DNA of 9,974 nt from Bacillota bacterium (GCA_023391725.1 JAEWAH010000012.1:1-9974), one strand, 5' to 3'; positions 1-6,268 are shown, counted from the first letter of the stretch. Notes: generated by a model from the sequence alone, not told the origin. Program-made: numbers and translations.

Positions 1-828
1 AAAGATATACGCTTGCCAGCCTTCATTCAAAATGTTAAAAAACTGCAGGATGCCTGTGCTGCCCCGGCTCTGACTCATCACGCAGGTAAAGTCCTGACCA
101 TTCTCCTTGACCAGCCGCCAGGCCGGGTCCACGCCCGTCCCGTCCCGAAGATAGGTTTTGTTGGCGCCGTAGACCATGTTGTAGGCCATGTTCACCATGG
201 CTTTTGCCCGGGCGGAGGTGATGTAGCTCTCGATGACATCTCCGTAGATCCAGCGGCCGGACCAGTCCTGCCACTTTTGGGTATCGGGGCTTAGGGGGAT
301 GTGGTGGCGGTATTGCCAATCGTAATATTGCAGGCCGTTGATGTGGTACTTGGCAAGCGCCTCGATCTTTTCCCGCGCCGGGGCGTTTTCTGTGAAATCC
401 CACAAGTAGCCGTAGCGGGGGAATCTCGTCCAGACCGAGGAAACATCCACCGCTACCTGACTTTTCTCCAGCACGGCGCCGCTGTCACTTTGCAAGGATG
501 CCTCCAGCAGATAACCCTGAAAGTCCGTTTCCGGAGACTGCCAATCAAAAGCGAAGGAGTTTTGGCCCGCTTCCGCCGTAAAAGGAAGCGTCAGCGAAGG
601 CACCGCGATTTGATCCAGATGACGTGCTGTGACAATGACCGTTCCCGATACCTGGAAGGCTGATTCGAAAATAAGGACCGCCCGGACCGTCTCCCCGGGG
701 GCGTATCTGGCCTTGTCCGTATAAAAATCCGTAATGCGCACCGCCTCTCCTTGTGCCGCGCAGGCGGGGACTCCAAGACCCGGGAGCAGACACAGCGCCA
801 GGAGTAAGCCATAAAGCCTTCTGACCAT
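1..828 (-). CDS. Glycoside hydrolase family 66 protein (dextranase-like), secreted, 3' end beyond the window
   Basis: The first 276 codons are present and the frame is still open at base 1. Residues 1-24 are a signal peptide (MVRRLYG, a leucine-rich core, then A-C-A). About residues 28-130 look like the N-terminal beta-sandwich usual in GH66. The start of the catalytic barrel is recognisable: RFPRYGYLWDF at 135-145 and YHINGLQYYDW at 161-171, both typical of GH66 dextranases and cycloisomaltooligosaccharide glucanotransferases. These enzymes cut or transglycosylate alpha-1,6-glucan outside the cell. The catalytic Asp and Glu of the family lie further on, off the window, so activity and subtype cannot be judged. 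The ATG at 828 is preceded by AGGAAAGGA at a normal distance. The gene has its own promoter and two operator-like palindromes, and lies just downstream of a LacI-type regulator in the same direction. Family call is by recalled motifs, without a search. Confidence 0.85.
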   Translation of the reverse strand, partial: MVRRLYGLLLALCLLPGLGVPACAAQGEAVRITDFYTDKARYAPGETVRAVLIFESAFQVSGTVIVTARHLDQIAVPSLTLPFTAEAGQNSFAFDWQSPETDFQGYLLEASLQSDSGAVLEKSQVAVDVSSVWTRFPRYGYLWDFTENAPAREKIEALAKYHINGLQYYDWQYRHHIPLSPDTQKWQDWSGRWIYGDVIESYITSARAKAMVNMAYNMVYGANKTYLRDGTGVDPAWRLVKENGQDFTCVMSQSRGSTGILQFFNILNEGWQAYIF

Positions 829-867
829 GCGCGTGATATCCTTTCCTGCCGTCTATTCCATAAATTG

Positions 868-881
868 GTTCTGCGCGTAAC
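868..881. promoter_or_regulatory. Second LacI-type operator (degenerate copy), in the GH66 leader
   Basis: GTTCTGCGCGTAAC matches the perfect palindrome at 933-946 at 12 of 14 positions and keeps the central CG. It lies about 13-26 bases downstream of the inferred GH66 transcription start, where a bound repressor would block RNA polymerase. Centre-to-centre distance to the upstream site is 65 bp, about six helical turns, which would permit looping by a dimer of dimers. The operator role is inferred. Confidence 0.5.
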
Positions 882-900
882 AGACAATTGCTATGAAAAA

Positions 901-929
901 AATATAGCATAACCTACTGTACATCGCAA
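901..929 (-). promoter_or_regulatory. Promoter of the GH66 gene
   Basis: Read on the minus strand: -35 TTGCGA (924-929), a 17-base spacer, then an extended -10, TGC-TATATT (TATATT = 901-906). Transcription would start near 894, giving a leader of about 65 bases. The spacer contains a GGTTATGC half-site. With TAGGTTATGC at 930-939 on the plus strand, this makes an exact 10-bp inverted repeat (907-916 with 930-939) that encloses the -35. Confidence 0.65.
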
Positions 930-932
930 TAG

Positions 933-946
933 GTTATGCGCATAAC
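933..946. promoter_or_regulatory. LacI-family operator, perfect 14-bp palindrome
   Basis: GTTATGCGCATAAC is a perfect palindrome with a central CG step, the usual form of a LacI/GalR-family operator. It lies directly upstream of the -35 of the GH66 promoter and in the gap between the GH66 gene and a LacI-type regulator gene. The regulator at 1001-2029 is the obvious candidate to bind it. No copy was seen at the regulator's own promoter. Confidence 0.65.
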
Positions 947-1000
947 AAACAAAATTCATAAGTCTGCAATGTGCCATTTGTCTGATTGCACCAAAGACGT

Positions 1001-2029
1001 TCAAACCTTGTTCAGATTGCGTACCGTTTCTCCCTTGACCAGGCGGATGGGGAGGGTGGCTTCCATCGGTGGCTCCGCCTTCTTATCCAGGATGTCCAGC
1101 AGCATTTTCACGGCGCGCTCCGCCTTGCGGCCCACATTTTGGTGGATGGTGGTGAGCCGGGGCCGCAGGATGTGGGCCAGCATGTTATCGTCAAACCCAG
1201 TCACGGAGATATCGTTAGGAACGCTGTACCCATTATCCATAAGGAAATTCACGGCCTCTGCCGCGTAATAATCGGAGGTGAATACCCAGGCGGTATCCTT
1301 TGCGCCAATGCGGGGGAGCATTTTGCGAAAATCCTCCCGGCGCAGCTTGCGGTCTTTGGAAATCTGGATGTAGGAATCTTCCGTCCAGGGGACTCCGCAC
1401 CGGTTCAGGGCATCCTGATGCCCGGCCAGGCGGTGGGCGTCCACGCCGTAAAGCACGGGCTGGTCTCCCACGTAGGCGATACGCCGGTGGCCGTTTTTGA
1501 TCAGGTACTCGGCCATCATCCGGCCGCCCCCGAAATCGTCCAGCCCCACGTTGTTATAGCGCTCGCCTTCGTCAAAATAGCAATCGATGAAAACCACGGG
1601 CCGCTGGGCGATAGCCATCAGCGCCCGGCACTGGTCCGCCTGCAATCCCATGATGATGAGGCCGATGGTGTTCCAGGTCTGGGCAATATGGTTGATCTCC
1701 TGGGCGTTTTGCGCGGCGTAAAGCATGGTAAAGAACCGGCGCGTGCGGATCTCGTTTTCCAGCGATCCAATGAGTTCGCTCACAAAGGGGTCTTGCAGGG
1801 CCAGCTTTTCTTCCCGGTTGGGGTAGTTTGTGATGACGCCGATGATCTCCGAATCGCCCTTGGCCAGCATCCGGGCGCCCATGTTGGGGATGTAATGATA
1901 CTCCTCCAGCCGCTTGCGGATGAGCTGGGCCATTTCCGGAGACATCTTGTCAAGATGCCCGTGAATCACGTTGGACACCGTGGCGGTGCTCACGTTCAGG
2001 CTTTCGGCGATCTCTTTGATGGTGATCAA
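1001..2029 (-). CDS. LacI-family transcriptional regulator
   Basis: A 342-residue protein of normal LacI-family length. The N-terminal helix-turn-helix is ITIKEIAESLNVSTATVSNV, followed by the hinge segment (RKRLEEYHYIPNMGARML). The periplasmic-binding-protein-like effector domain follows, with family phrases such as IIGVITNYPN, GRMMAEYLIKNGHRRIAYVG and DISVTGFDDNMLA. It should act as a cytoplasmic dimeric repressor released by a sugar ligand. Start choice: TTG at 2029 has a near-perfect SD, AGGGGGTGAT, and lies about 25 bases after the inferred transcription start; the upstream in-frame ATG at 2062 falls inside the -10 box and cannot be used. The next gene downstream is the GH66 enzyme, whose promoter carries LacI-type operators, so an isomaltose, isomaltooligosaccharide or other glucan breakdown product is a likely inducer (inference). 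Confidence 0.92.
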   Translation of the reverse strand: MITIKEIAESLNVSTATVSNVIHGHLDKMSPEMAQLIRKRLEEYHYIPNMGARMLAKGDSEIIGVITNYPNREEKLALQDPFVSELIGSLENEIRTRRFFTMLYAAQNAQEINHIAQTWNTIGLIIMGLQADQCRALMAIAQRPVVFIDCYFDEGERYNNVGLDDFGGGRMMAEYLIKNGHRRIAYVGDQPVLYGVDAHRLAGHQDALNRCGVPWTEDSYIQISKDRKLRREDFRKMLPRIGAKDTAWVFTSDYYAAEAVNFLMDNGYSVPNDISVTGFDDNMLAHILRPRLTTIHQNVGRKAERAVKMLLDILDKKAEPPMEATLPIRLVKGETVRNLNKV

Positions 2030-2060
2030 ATCATCACCCCCTAAGGCGTATTCTGCCGCC

Positions 2061-2089
2061 ATTATACCATACAAACAAACAAATGTGGC
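2061..2089 (-). promoter_or_regulatory. Promoter of the LacI-family gene
   Basis: Minus strand: extended -10 TGG-TATAAT (consensus hexamer, 2061-2066), with a weak -35 GCCACA (2084-2089) at 17-base spacing. The start of transcription would be near 2054. This box decides the start codon of the regulator, because it overlaps the upstream ATG at 2062. Confidence 0.6.
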
Positions 2090-2114
2090 CTTGCGTTCCC
2101 GAATGTGCTACAAT
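2086..2114 (+). promoter_or_regulatory. Possible promoter of the small gene at 2139
   Basis: Extended -10 TGC-TACAAT (hexamer 2109-2114) with a poor -35 TGGCCT (2086-2091). Its -35 region overlaps that of the divergent LacI-gene promoter, so the two could compete or be controlled together. The TGnTACAAT form is also seen at the response-regulator promoter and the first exported-protein promoter. Confidence 0.4.
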
Positions 2115-2138
2115 CAGCCAAGGCGGGAGGTCATGTGC

Positions 2139-2534
2139 ATGAAGGCAGGCAAACAGCCCATCATCCGGGAATCCTTCGCTATGCCTTTTGGCGGCGGGAA
2201 GATTTTTTTCTCGGAGCTGGATGGGCTTGGAGAAAACAAGACGCTGGTGATGGACAAGTTTGAGCGGGACATGAAAACGCTGAAAAAGCCCTCCGCCACT
2301 TCCCTGGCAGGGCTCCACGTAAAGGACACCGCCATCGACAGGGAGATGGCGCAAAGCATGCTGCATGGCTTGAACGGGGAAGGGCAGCATTTGAAAAAGG
2401 TGGCGGTGGTGGGGCTCGCCTTTTGGAACAGGCTTCTTTGGCGTCGCCTTAAGCGCGCCATGGATCCGCCTGCCCGGTTTGTCTGTGGGTTTTTTGAGGA
2501 TTTTGAAAAGGCGAAGATATGGTTAGTCAAGTAA
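2139..2534 (+). CDS. Small protein, possible STAS/SpoIIAA-like fold
   Basis: A 131-residue soluble protein. GGGAGG at 2125-2130 favours the ATG at 2139 (8-base gap) over the ATG at 2133 (2-base gap). There is no signal peptide or membrane segment. An early beta-strand-like stretch (GKIFFSELDGL) is followed by two helical, charged segments, then a hydrophobic strand (KKVAVVGLAFW) and a C-terminal end FVCGFFEDFEKAKIWLVK. This order, and the ending with Phe-x-Asp-Phe-Glu-Lys-Ala-Lys-x-Trp-Leu, recalls small Firmicute SpoIIAA/STAS-like proteins, but the resemblance is from memory and weak at sequence level. No catalytic motif is seen. It is divergent from the LacI gene, converges on the flavodoxin gene, and is a single-gene transcript by its own promoter and terminator. 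Function unknown. Confidence 0.7.
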   Translation: MKAGKQPIIRESFAMPFGGGKIFFSELDGLGENKTLVMDKFERDMKTLKKPSATSLAGLHVKDTAIDREMAQSMLHGLNGEGQHLKKVAVVGLAFWNRLLWRRLKRAMDPPARFVCGFFEDFEKAKIWLVK

Positions 2535-2538
2535 CGCG

Positions 2539-2574
2539 AAAAGCCCGCTGGGGATATATCCCCGGCGGGCTTTT
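2539..2574. terminator. Bidirectional intrinsic terminator
   Basis: AAAAGCCCGC (2539-2548) pairs exactly with GCGGGCTTTT (2565-2574), with an inner GGGG/CCCC stem and an ATATAT loop. The outer A and T runs give a U tract on either strand. It sits 5 bases after the stop of the gene at 2139-2534 and 20 bases from the stop of the converging flavodoxin gene, so it can serve both. Confidence 0.9.
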
Positions 2575-2594
2575 CAGTTAAGATAATGCTGTTA

Positions 2595-3023
2595 TCAGCT
2601 GTTGGCAAACCGCTTGCCAAAGGCTTTGCAATCGGCGATACCTTTTGTATCAGGGGCCTCGTTCAATATCAGGCCTTTTTCAAAGAGGGCCGCGCCCGCG
2701 TCGGCGGCGCGCTTTTCCCACTCCCGCATCCATTCCCCGTCCCCCCAGCCGTAGGAGCCGAAGAGCGCCAGTTTCTTGCCGGAAAGATGTGGTTCAAGCT
2801 CCGCAAAAAAAGGCTCGAATTCGCTTTCCTCCAGCACTTCCGCGCCCATGGCGGGGCAGCCCAAAAGGATGCTGCCATAGCCCGCCGCCTGTTGCGCGGT
2901 TGTATCGGATACATTGAAAACATCTACCTCGGCACCCGCAGCCTGCACACCTAAAGCGATATGTTCCGCCATCTCTTGCGTATTTCCCGTGCCGCTCCAG
3001 TAAACGAGGACAGATTTTACCAT
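2595..3023 (-). CDS. Short-chain flavodoxin
   Basis: A 142-residue protein, the usual size of a short-chain flavodoxin, a low-potential FMN electron carrier of the cytoplasm. The FMN phosphate loop is at residues 10-15 (SGTGNT) after the first strand (VKSVLVYW). The later flavin loops are also visible: GYGSILLGCPAMGAE around residues 48-62 and LFGSYGWGDGEWM around 87-99. The ATG at 3023 is preceded by AAGGAG with a 7-base gap. A possible 19-codon upstream extension from 3080 would overlap the ZIP gene end and has no support. Only 40 bases separate it from the stop of the ZIP transporter gene, with no terminator between, so the two are probably cotranscribed. Its redox partner is not in the window. 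Confidence 0.93.
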   Translation of the reverse strand: MVKSVLVYWSGTGNTQEMAEHIALGVQAAGAEVDVFNVSDTTAQQAAGYGSILLGCPAMGAEVLEESEFEPFFAELEPHLSGKKLALFGSYGWGDGEWMREWEKRAADAGAALFEKGLILNEAPDTKGIADCKAFGKRFANS

Positions 3024-3063
3024 GAGACTGCTCCTTTTCGTAGGAAGATCGTTCGGGATGAAA

Positions 3064-3861
3064 TTATCCCAGTGCGACATCCAGTATCATCATTATGAGA
3101 AATCCCGCGATTACGCCCAGCGTGCCCCAGTTGGAATGCTCGCCTTCATGGGAGCCAGGGATCAGTTCATCCGCCACCACGTAGATCATGGCGCCGGCGG
3201 CAAAGGCCAGAAGCCAGGGCATTAGCGGCTCCACACCTCCGGCCACCCACACCGTGATCACGCCGAAAATGGGCTCCACCACGCCGGACAGCGCACCGAA
3301 CCAGAACGCCCGGGGCCGGCTCATACCCTCCTGACGCAGCGGCAGGGAAATGGCCGCGCCTTCGGGGAAGTTTTGGATGCCGATACCTATGGCCAGCGCC
3401 ATGGCCGCAAGCGGGGTCGTGCTGGTTCCCTGATGAGCGGCCAGCGCGAAGGCCAAGCCCACCGCCATCCCCTCGGGAATGTTGTGCAGCGTCACGGCGG
3501 AGAACAAAAGTGTGGTACGCTTCATCCCCGTGGGCCGTCCCTCCGCATGCTCGCTGCCGGCGTGAAGGTGGGGCATCAGTGTATCCAGCGCCAGCAGGAA
3601 GCCCGCGCCGATCAAAAAGCCAAGCGCCGGGGGGATCCAGGCGATCTGCCCTTTTTGTTTTACCATGTCGATGGCGGGGATGAGCAGCGACCAGATGGAG
3701 GCCGCGATCATCACGCCGGAGGCAAAGCCCAGGAAAAAACGTTCCAGCTTGTTGCTGATACGGTTGCGGAAAAAGAAAACAAGTGCCGCGCCAGAACAAG
3801 TCAATAAGAAAGTGAAACCCGTACCCAACATCGCACCCAACGTGGGGCTTAACCCTGCCAT
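3064..3861 (-). CDS. ZIP-family divalent metal transporter
   Basis: A 265-residue membrane protein with about eight hydrophobic segments. The two ZIP signature helices are intact: HNIPEGMAVG at 126-135 and GIQNFPEGAAISLPL at 161-175; their His, Asn and Glu residues form the metal site. A histidine-bearing loop (HLHAGSEHAEG, 98-108) lies before them, and a second short His/Glu cluster (DELIPGSHEGEH) lies at 231-242. This is the prokaryotic ZupT/GufA type of ZIP carrier, which imports Zn(II), Mn(II), Fe(II) or related ions; the substrate cannot be fixed from sequence. The ATG at 3861 has AAGGAGG with a 7-base gap. Flavodoxin follows by 40 bases. An operon of metal uptake with flavodoxin would fit iron or metal limitation, when flavodoxin replaces ferredoxin (inference). 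Confidence 0.93.
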   Translation of the reverse strand: MAGLSPTLGAMLGTGFTFLLTCSGAALVFFFRNRISNKLERFFLGFASGVMIAASIWSLLIPAIDMVKQKGQIAWIPPALGFLIGAGFLLALDTLMPHLHAGSEHAEGRPTGMKRTTLLFSAVTLHNIPEGMAVGLAFALAAHQGTSTTPLAAMALAIGIGIQNFPEGAAISLPLRQEGMSRPRAFWFGALSGVVEPIFGVITVWVAGGVEPLMPWLLAFAAGAMIYVVADELIPGSHEGEHSNWGTLGVIAGFLIMMILDVALG

Positions 3862-3891
3862 GCGTTTTCCTCCTTGATAGCGCAGCACGCG

Positions 3892-3911
3892 TTTTTTTTG
3901 TACACCAAAAA
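3892..3911. promoter_or_regulatory. Interrupted palindrome upstream of the ZIP gene, possible metalloregulator site
   Basis: TTTTT-2-TGTACA-2-AAAAA, symmetric except for the two 2-base spacers, lies 30-50 bases before the ZIP start codon. It does not match the Fur, MntR/DtxR or Zur consensus I know. The A and T runs make chance symmetry fairly easy. No convincing -35/-10 pair for the ZIP gene was found nearby. Confidence 0.25.
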
Positions 3912-4070
3912 GAGAGAAGTGAATCTGCCCCAACCCATGTTTGCGGAAGTTTTGACGATTTCATCTTTTCAAAAGAAGGGGATCACGGGTCTTGCAGCCC
4001 TATGATACGGGGTATGGGGGATTCTGTCAATGATAAGGGGTTTTGTTTGCTTCCCACCAGCATGGGGATT

Positions 4071-4119
4071 CTCAAGGGATAAAGCCCCTTGAGTGGGGGT
4101 CCCGGGGGCAGAGCCCCGG
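4071..4119. repeat. Two adjacent REP-like hairpins
   Basis: CTCAAGGG (4071-4078) pairs exactly with CCCTTGAG (4086-4093) around a 7-base loop. CCGGGG (4102-4107) pairs with CCCCGG (4114-4119) around a 6-base loop. The linker and second stem (GTCCCGGGGGCAGAGCCCC) resemble dispersed GC-rich intergenic palindromes known from clostridial genomes. There is no U tract, so it is a poor terminator for either neighbour. No second copy exists in this window. Confidence 0.4.
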
Positions 4120-4123
4120 TTGG

Positions 4124-4167
4124 TTTACAACACTGTTACACACTGCCTGTCTCACTTATGTTACAAT
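4124..4167 (+). promoter_or_regulatory. Promoter and direct-repeat operator of the two-component operon
   Basis: TTACA occurs at 4125-4129 and again at 4136-4140, an 11-bp period as used by OmpR/PhoB-type regulators. The extended -10 is TGT-TACAAT (hexamer 4162-4167) with no good -35, as expected of an activator-dependent promoter. The first box, TTTACAAC, begins exactly 38 bases before the -10 hexamer, the same distance as the GTTACAAC boxes before both exported-protein genes. This suggests autoregulation. Confidence 0.6.
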
Positions 4168-4193
4168 AGGCATATATGGGAGGAAGTGGGATT

Positions 4194-4859
4194 GTGGCGC
4201 GAGTACTGATCGTGGACGACGAGGCGGCTATTCGGGAGCTGCTTTTCATGCATCTATGCCTGGTGGGTCATACGTGCCTCATGGCGGAGGATGCGCAAGG
4301 GGCGGAAGCGCAGCTGCAAAAAGGGGCGGACATCGCCCTCGTCGATATCATGCTTCCGGACCGGGACGGGTTCTCCCTGGCGGGGAATTGCCTGGAGCAA
4401 AAGGTGCCGGTGATCTTCCTTACGGCTAAGACCGCAGTCAGCGACCGGGTGCGAGGGCTGACCATGGGCGCGGACGATTATATATTGAAACCCTTTGAGC
4501 CGGCGGAGGTGCTGGCCCGGATCGACGCGGTGCTGCGCCGTGTGGGCAGGCAGGAGGAAACGTACCAGGACGCGCGGCTGAAGGTGCACTTTGGGGCGCG
4601 CAAGGCCTGGTACGACGGGGAAGAGCTGGTGCTCACCGCCCAGGAGTTTGATCTATTAAGGACGCTGGTGAGCCAGCGGCATATCGCGCTTAGCCGGGAG
4701 CAGCTTTTGCGCATGGCCTGGGGATATGACTACGCGGGGGAGACGCGGACAGTGGATGTGCACATCCAGCGCCTGCGGCGAAAATTGGACGCTGACGCGA
4801 TCCAGACGGTATACAAGTTTGGCTACCGGTACGAGCCGGGAAGGGGGGAGCCGGCATGA
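4194..4859 (+). CDS. OmpR/PhoB-family response regulator
   Basis: A 221-residue two-domain regulator. The receiver domain, residues 1-115, has the acidic pair D8/D9, the phosphate-accepting D51 (ALVDIMLPDRDG), T77 (FLTAKT) and K99 (DYILKP). The C-terminal winged helix, about 125-218, has the expected LTAQEFDLLRTLV, SREQLL, TVDVHIQRLRRKL and TVYKFGYRYE segments. Start: GTG at 4194 has GGGAGG 10 bases upstream; the earlier in-frame ATG at 4176 would sit on the inferred transcription start and overlap the SD. Its stop overlaps the kinase start (ATGA at 4856-4859), so the pair is translationally coupled. It probably binds TTACAAC-type boxes before its own operon and before the exported-protein genes at 6269 and 7694 (inferred from the shared boxes). 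Confidence 0.95.
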   Translation: MARVLIVDDEAAIRELLFMHLCLVGHTCLMAEDAQGAEAQLQKGADIALVDIMLPDRDGFSLAGNCLEQKVPVIFLTAKTAVSDRVRGLTMGADDYILKPFEPAEVLARIDAVLRRVGRQEETYQDARLKVHFGARKAWYDGEELVLTAQEFDLLRTLVSQRHIALSREQLLRMAWGYDYAGETRTVDVHIQRLRRKLDADAIQTVYKFGYRYEPGRGEPA

Positions 4860-6205
4860 GGCTGCGCCACCGGCTTTTTTTATGGATGCTGGCGGTATTT
4901 TTGCTGCTGCTCAATGCGGCGGCCGGGCTGCTCATTACCAGCAGCTTCAAGTTCGCCCTGGAGACGGAGAAGAGCCGCGCGTTGACGGAGGCAGCCATCA
5001 TCGCCTCTTCGGTGTATCAAAAGGCAAAAGACCTGGAATTGCAGCCGCTTAGGGATGAGATGGCGCGGCAGGCTTCCTTCTTTGAGGCCCAGGGGGTCAA
5101 GCTTACCATGCTGCAGGATGGCCGAACGCTGGAGGGCGCGGAGCCTGAATATCCGAAGCTGATGCCCAATTCCGGCGCAAGGCTTTGGCAGGTGAAGGAT
5201 AGAAGCCTCAAGGTGGCCCAAAGGCTTGATGACAAGCTGACGCTGATCTATGAAAGGGATGTCAGCGGCCTGTACGATAACCGGGACAGGCTGCTTCAAT
5301 TGACCCTGGTGTTGTGCGTTTCGGGGTCAGTGCTGATTTTGCTTTGCGCTATGCTCATCGCAAGGCTTTTGATGCGCCCGCTACGCAGGCTGCAGACAGC
5401 TGCCATGAAGATTGCCGCTGGGGAGTACGGCGTATCGCTGCCCACAAAGGGACAGGACGAGACGGCGGAGCTGGCCAGGCATTTTGAGGTTATGGAAAAA
5501 GCGGTAAGGGAGCGGGAGGCGGAGCTTTCCGAACAGGCATAGCGCAAGCAGCTTTTTATCGATAGCCTGGCTCACGAGATGCGAACACCGCTGACCGCCG
5601 TGATGGGCTATGCCCGCTACTTGCAAAGCGTGGATGCGGGGGAAGAGGAACGCCATAAGGCGCTGGACTATATCGCCCGGGAGGCGGGGCGGCTGAAAAA
5701 CCTGGATGAGACGCTGATGGCCCTCACCCGCATCACCCATGACGGCGTGGAAAAGGAACCAGTAGAGATAAAAAGCCTGCTGGAGGAAGCTGCCCACCGG
5801 GCTCAGCCCATGTATGAGGCCAAGGGCGTGAACCTTCAAATTGAAACAGAGGAAGGGGCCTGGCAGGGAGATGAGGCGCTGCTGCTCCTGGCTGTGGCGA
5901 ACCTTTTGCATAACGCGCTGACCGCCAGTTCCCCCGGCATGACGGTGAAGCTTCGGGGCACGCCGGAGGAACTTTCCGTTGCGGATACGGGCATGGGCAT
6001 GACAAGGGAGCAATTGGAGCGGGCCTGCGAGCCGTTTTACAAGGCGGATAAGGCCCGCACCCGCAAGGCCGGGGGCGCTGGGCTGGGGCTGACGCTGGTC
6101 AAGCGCGCCGCTGCGGCCCACGGGGCGGAACTCACGCTGGATTCCACACCCGGGGAAGGCACCACGGCGAAGATTAGCTTTAACCACTTTGTTACAACCG
6201 CGTGA
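4856..6205 (+). pseudogene. Sensor histidine kinase interrupted by one in-frame TAG
   Basis: Read through the TAG at 5540-5542 (codon 229), this is a full 449-codon kinase. The first part (228 codons, to 5542) holds TM1 at about 7-31, an extracellular loop to about 150, TM2 at about 150-173 and a HAMP linker (RPLRRLQTAAMKIAAGEYG onward). The second part, in the same frame, starts 12 codons before the first ATG at 5579 and holds the H-box FIDSLAHEMRTPLT with H240, the N-box NLLHNALTAS near N353, G1 VADTGMGM near D377, the F-box EPFYKAD and G2 GGAGLGL. Everything except codon 229 looks intact. The ATG at 5579 lies after H240, so a protein begun there would lack the phosphorylated histidine. The signal sensed is unknown. 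Partner: the regulator at 4194-4859. If the TAG is real and not suppressed, the product is a membrane stub without kinase activity. Confidence 0.85.
5540..5542 (+). other. In-frame TAG codon before the kinase H-box
   Basis: Context is GAA CAG GCA TAG CGC AAG CAG, that is E-Q-A-stop-R-K-Q-LFIDSLAHEMRTP. Kinases of this type commonly have Glu, Gln or Lys here, and CAG, GAG or AAG become TAG by one base change. No other complete gene in the window ends in TAG: the visible stops are TAA or TGA. The base after TAG is C, a weak termination context. Confidence 0.9.
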
Positions 6206-6234
6206 ACACTCCGAAACGCACCTGCTGATACAAT
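6191..6234 (+). promoter_or_regulatory. Promoter and TTACAAC operator of the first exported-protein gene
   Basis: GTTACAAC (6191-6198) starts 38 bases before an extended -10, TGA-TACAAT (hexamer 6229-6234); no consensus -35 is present. The box overlaps the last codons and stop of the kinase gene (GTT ACA ACC GCG TGA). ACTCCGAAAC follows at 6208-6217 and is conserved in the second copy. The arrangement matches 4124-4167 and 7619-7662. Confidence 0.6.
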
Positions 6235-6268
6235 CAGGCTAGGAATACCAGGCAAAGGGAGTGAAAGC

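Larger units (their letters stand above)
3862..4123. other. Intergenic region between the divergent ZIP and response-regulator genes
   Basis: No open frame with a ribosome binding site was found here on either strand. The left end holds the ZIP leader with its TGTACA palindrome; the right end holds two adjacent hairpins (4071-4119). The remainder, about 3930-4065, shows nothing I can name. Confidence 0.5.

Noticed and set aside
907..939. Ten-bp inverted repeat as a terminator between LacI and GH66
   Set aside because: It coincides with the GH66 promoter and operator and has no proper U tract; better read as protein-binding symmetry.
965..990. TGCAAT/ATTGCA inverted repeat as a terminator of the LacI gene
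   Set aside because: Six base pairs over a 14-base loop with no U tract; too weak.
986..2044. Open frame of 352 codons on the plus strand opposite the LacI gene
   Set aside because: Antisense shadow of a clear LacI-family gene; no SD, His/Gly/Val-rich composition typical of the reverse strand of GC-rich coding DNA.
3167..3964. Open frame of 265 codons overlapping the ZIP gene in another frame
   Set aside because: Arg/His-rich shadow translation; the ZIP frame has the SD, the helices and the family motifs.
5381..6187. Open frame of 268 codons opposite the kinase
   Set aside because: No SD or recognisable domain; it mirrors the kinase codon pattern.
5579..6205. Second half of the kinase as a separate gene starting at ATG 5579
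   Set aside because: It would begin two codons after H240 and lack the phosphorylated histidine; no convincing SD at the correct distance, only purine-rich coding sequence before the TAG.
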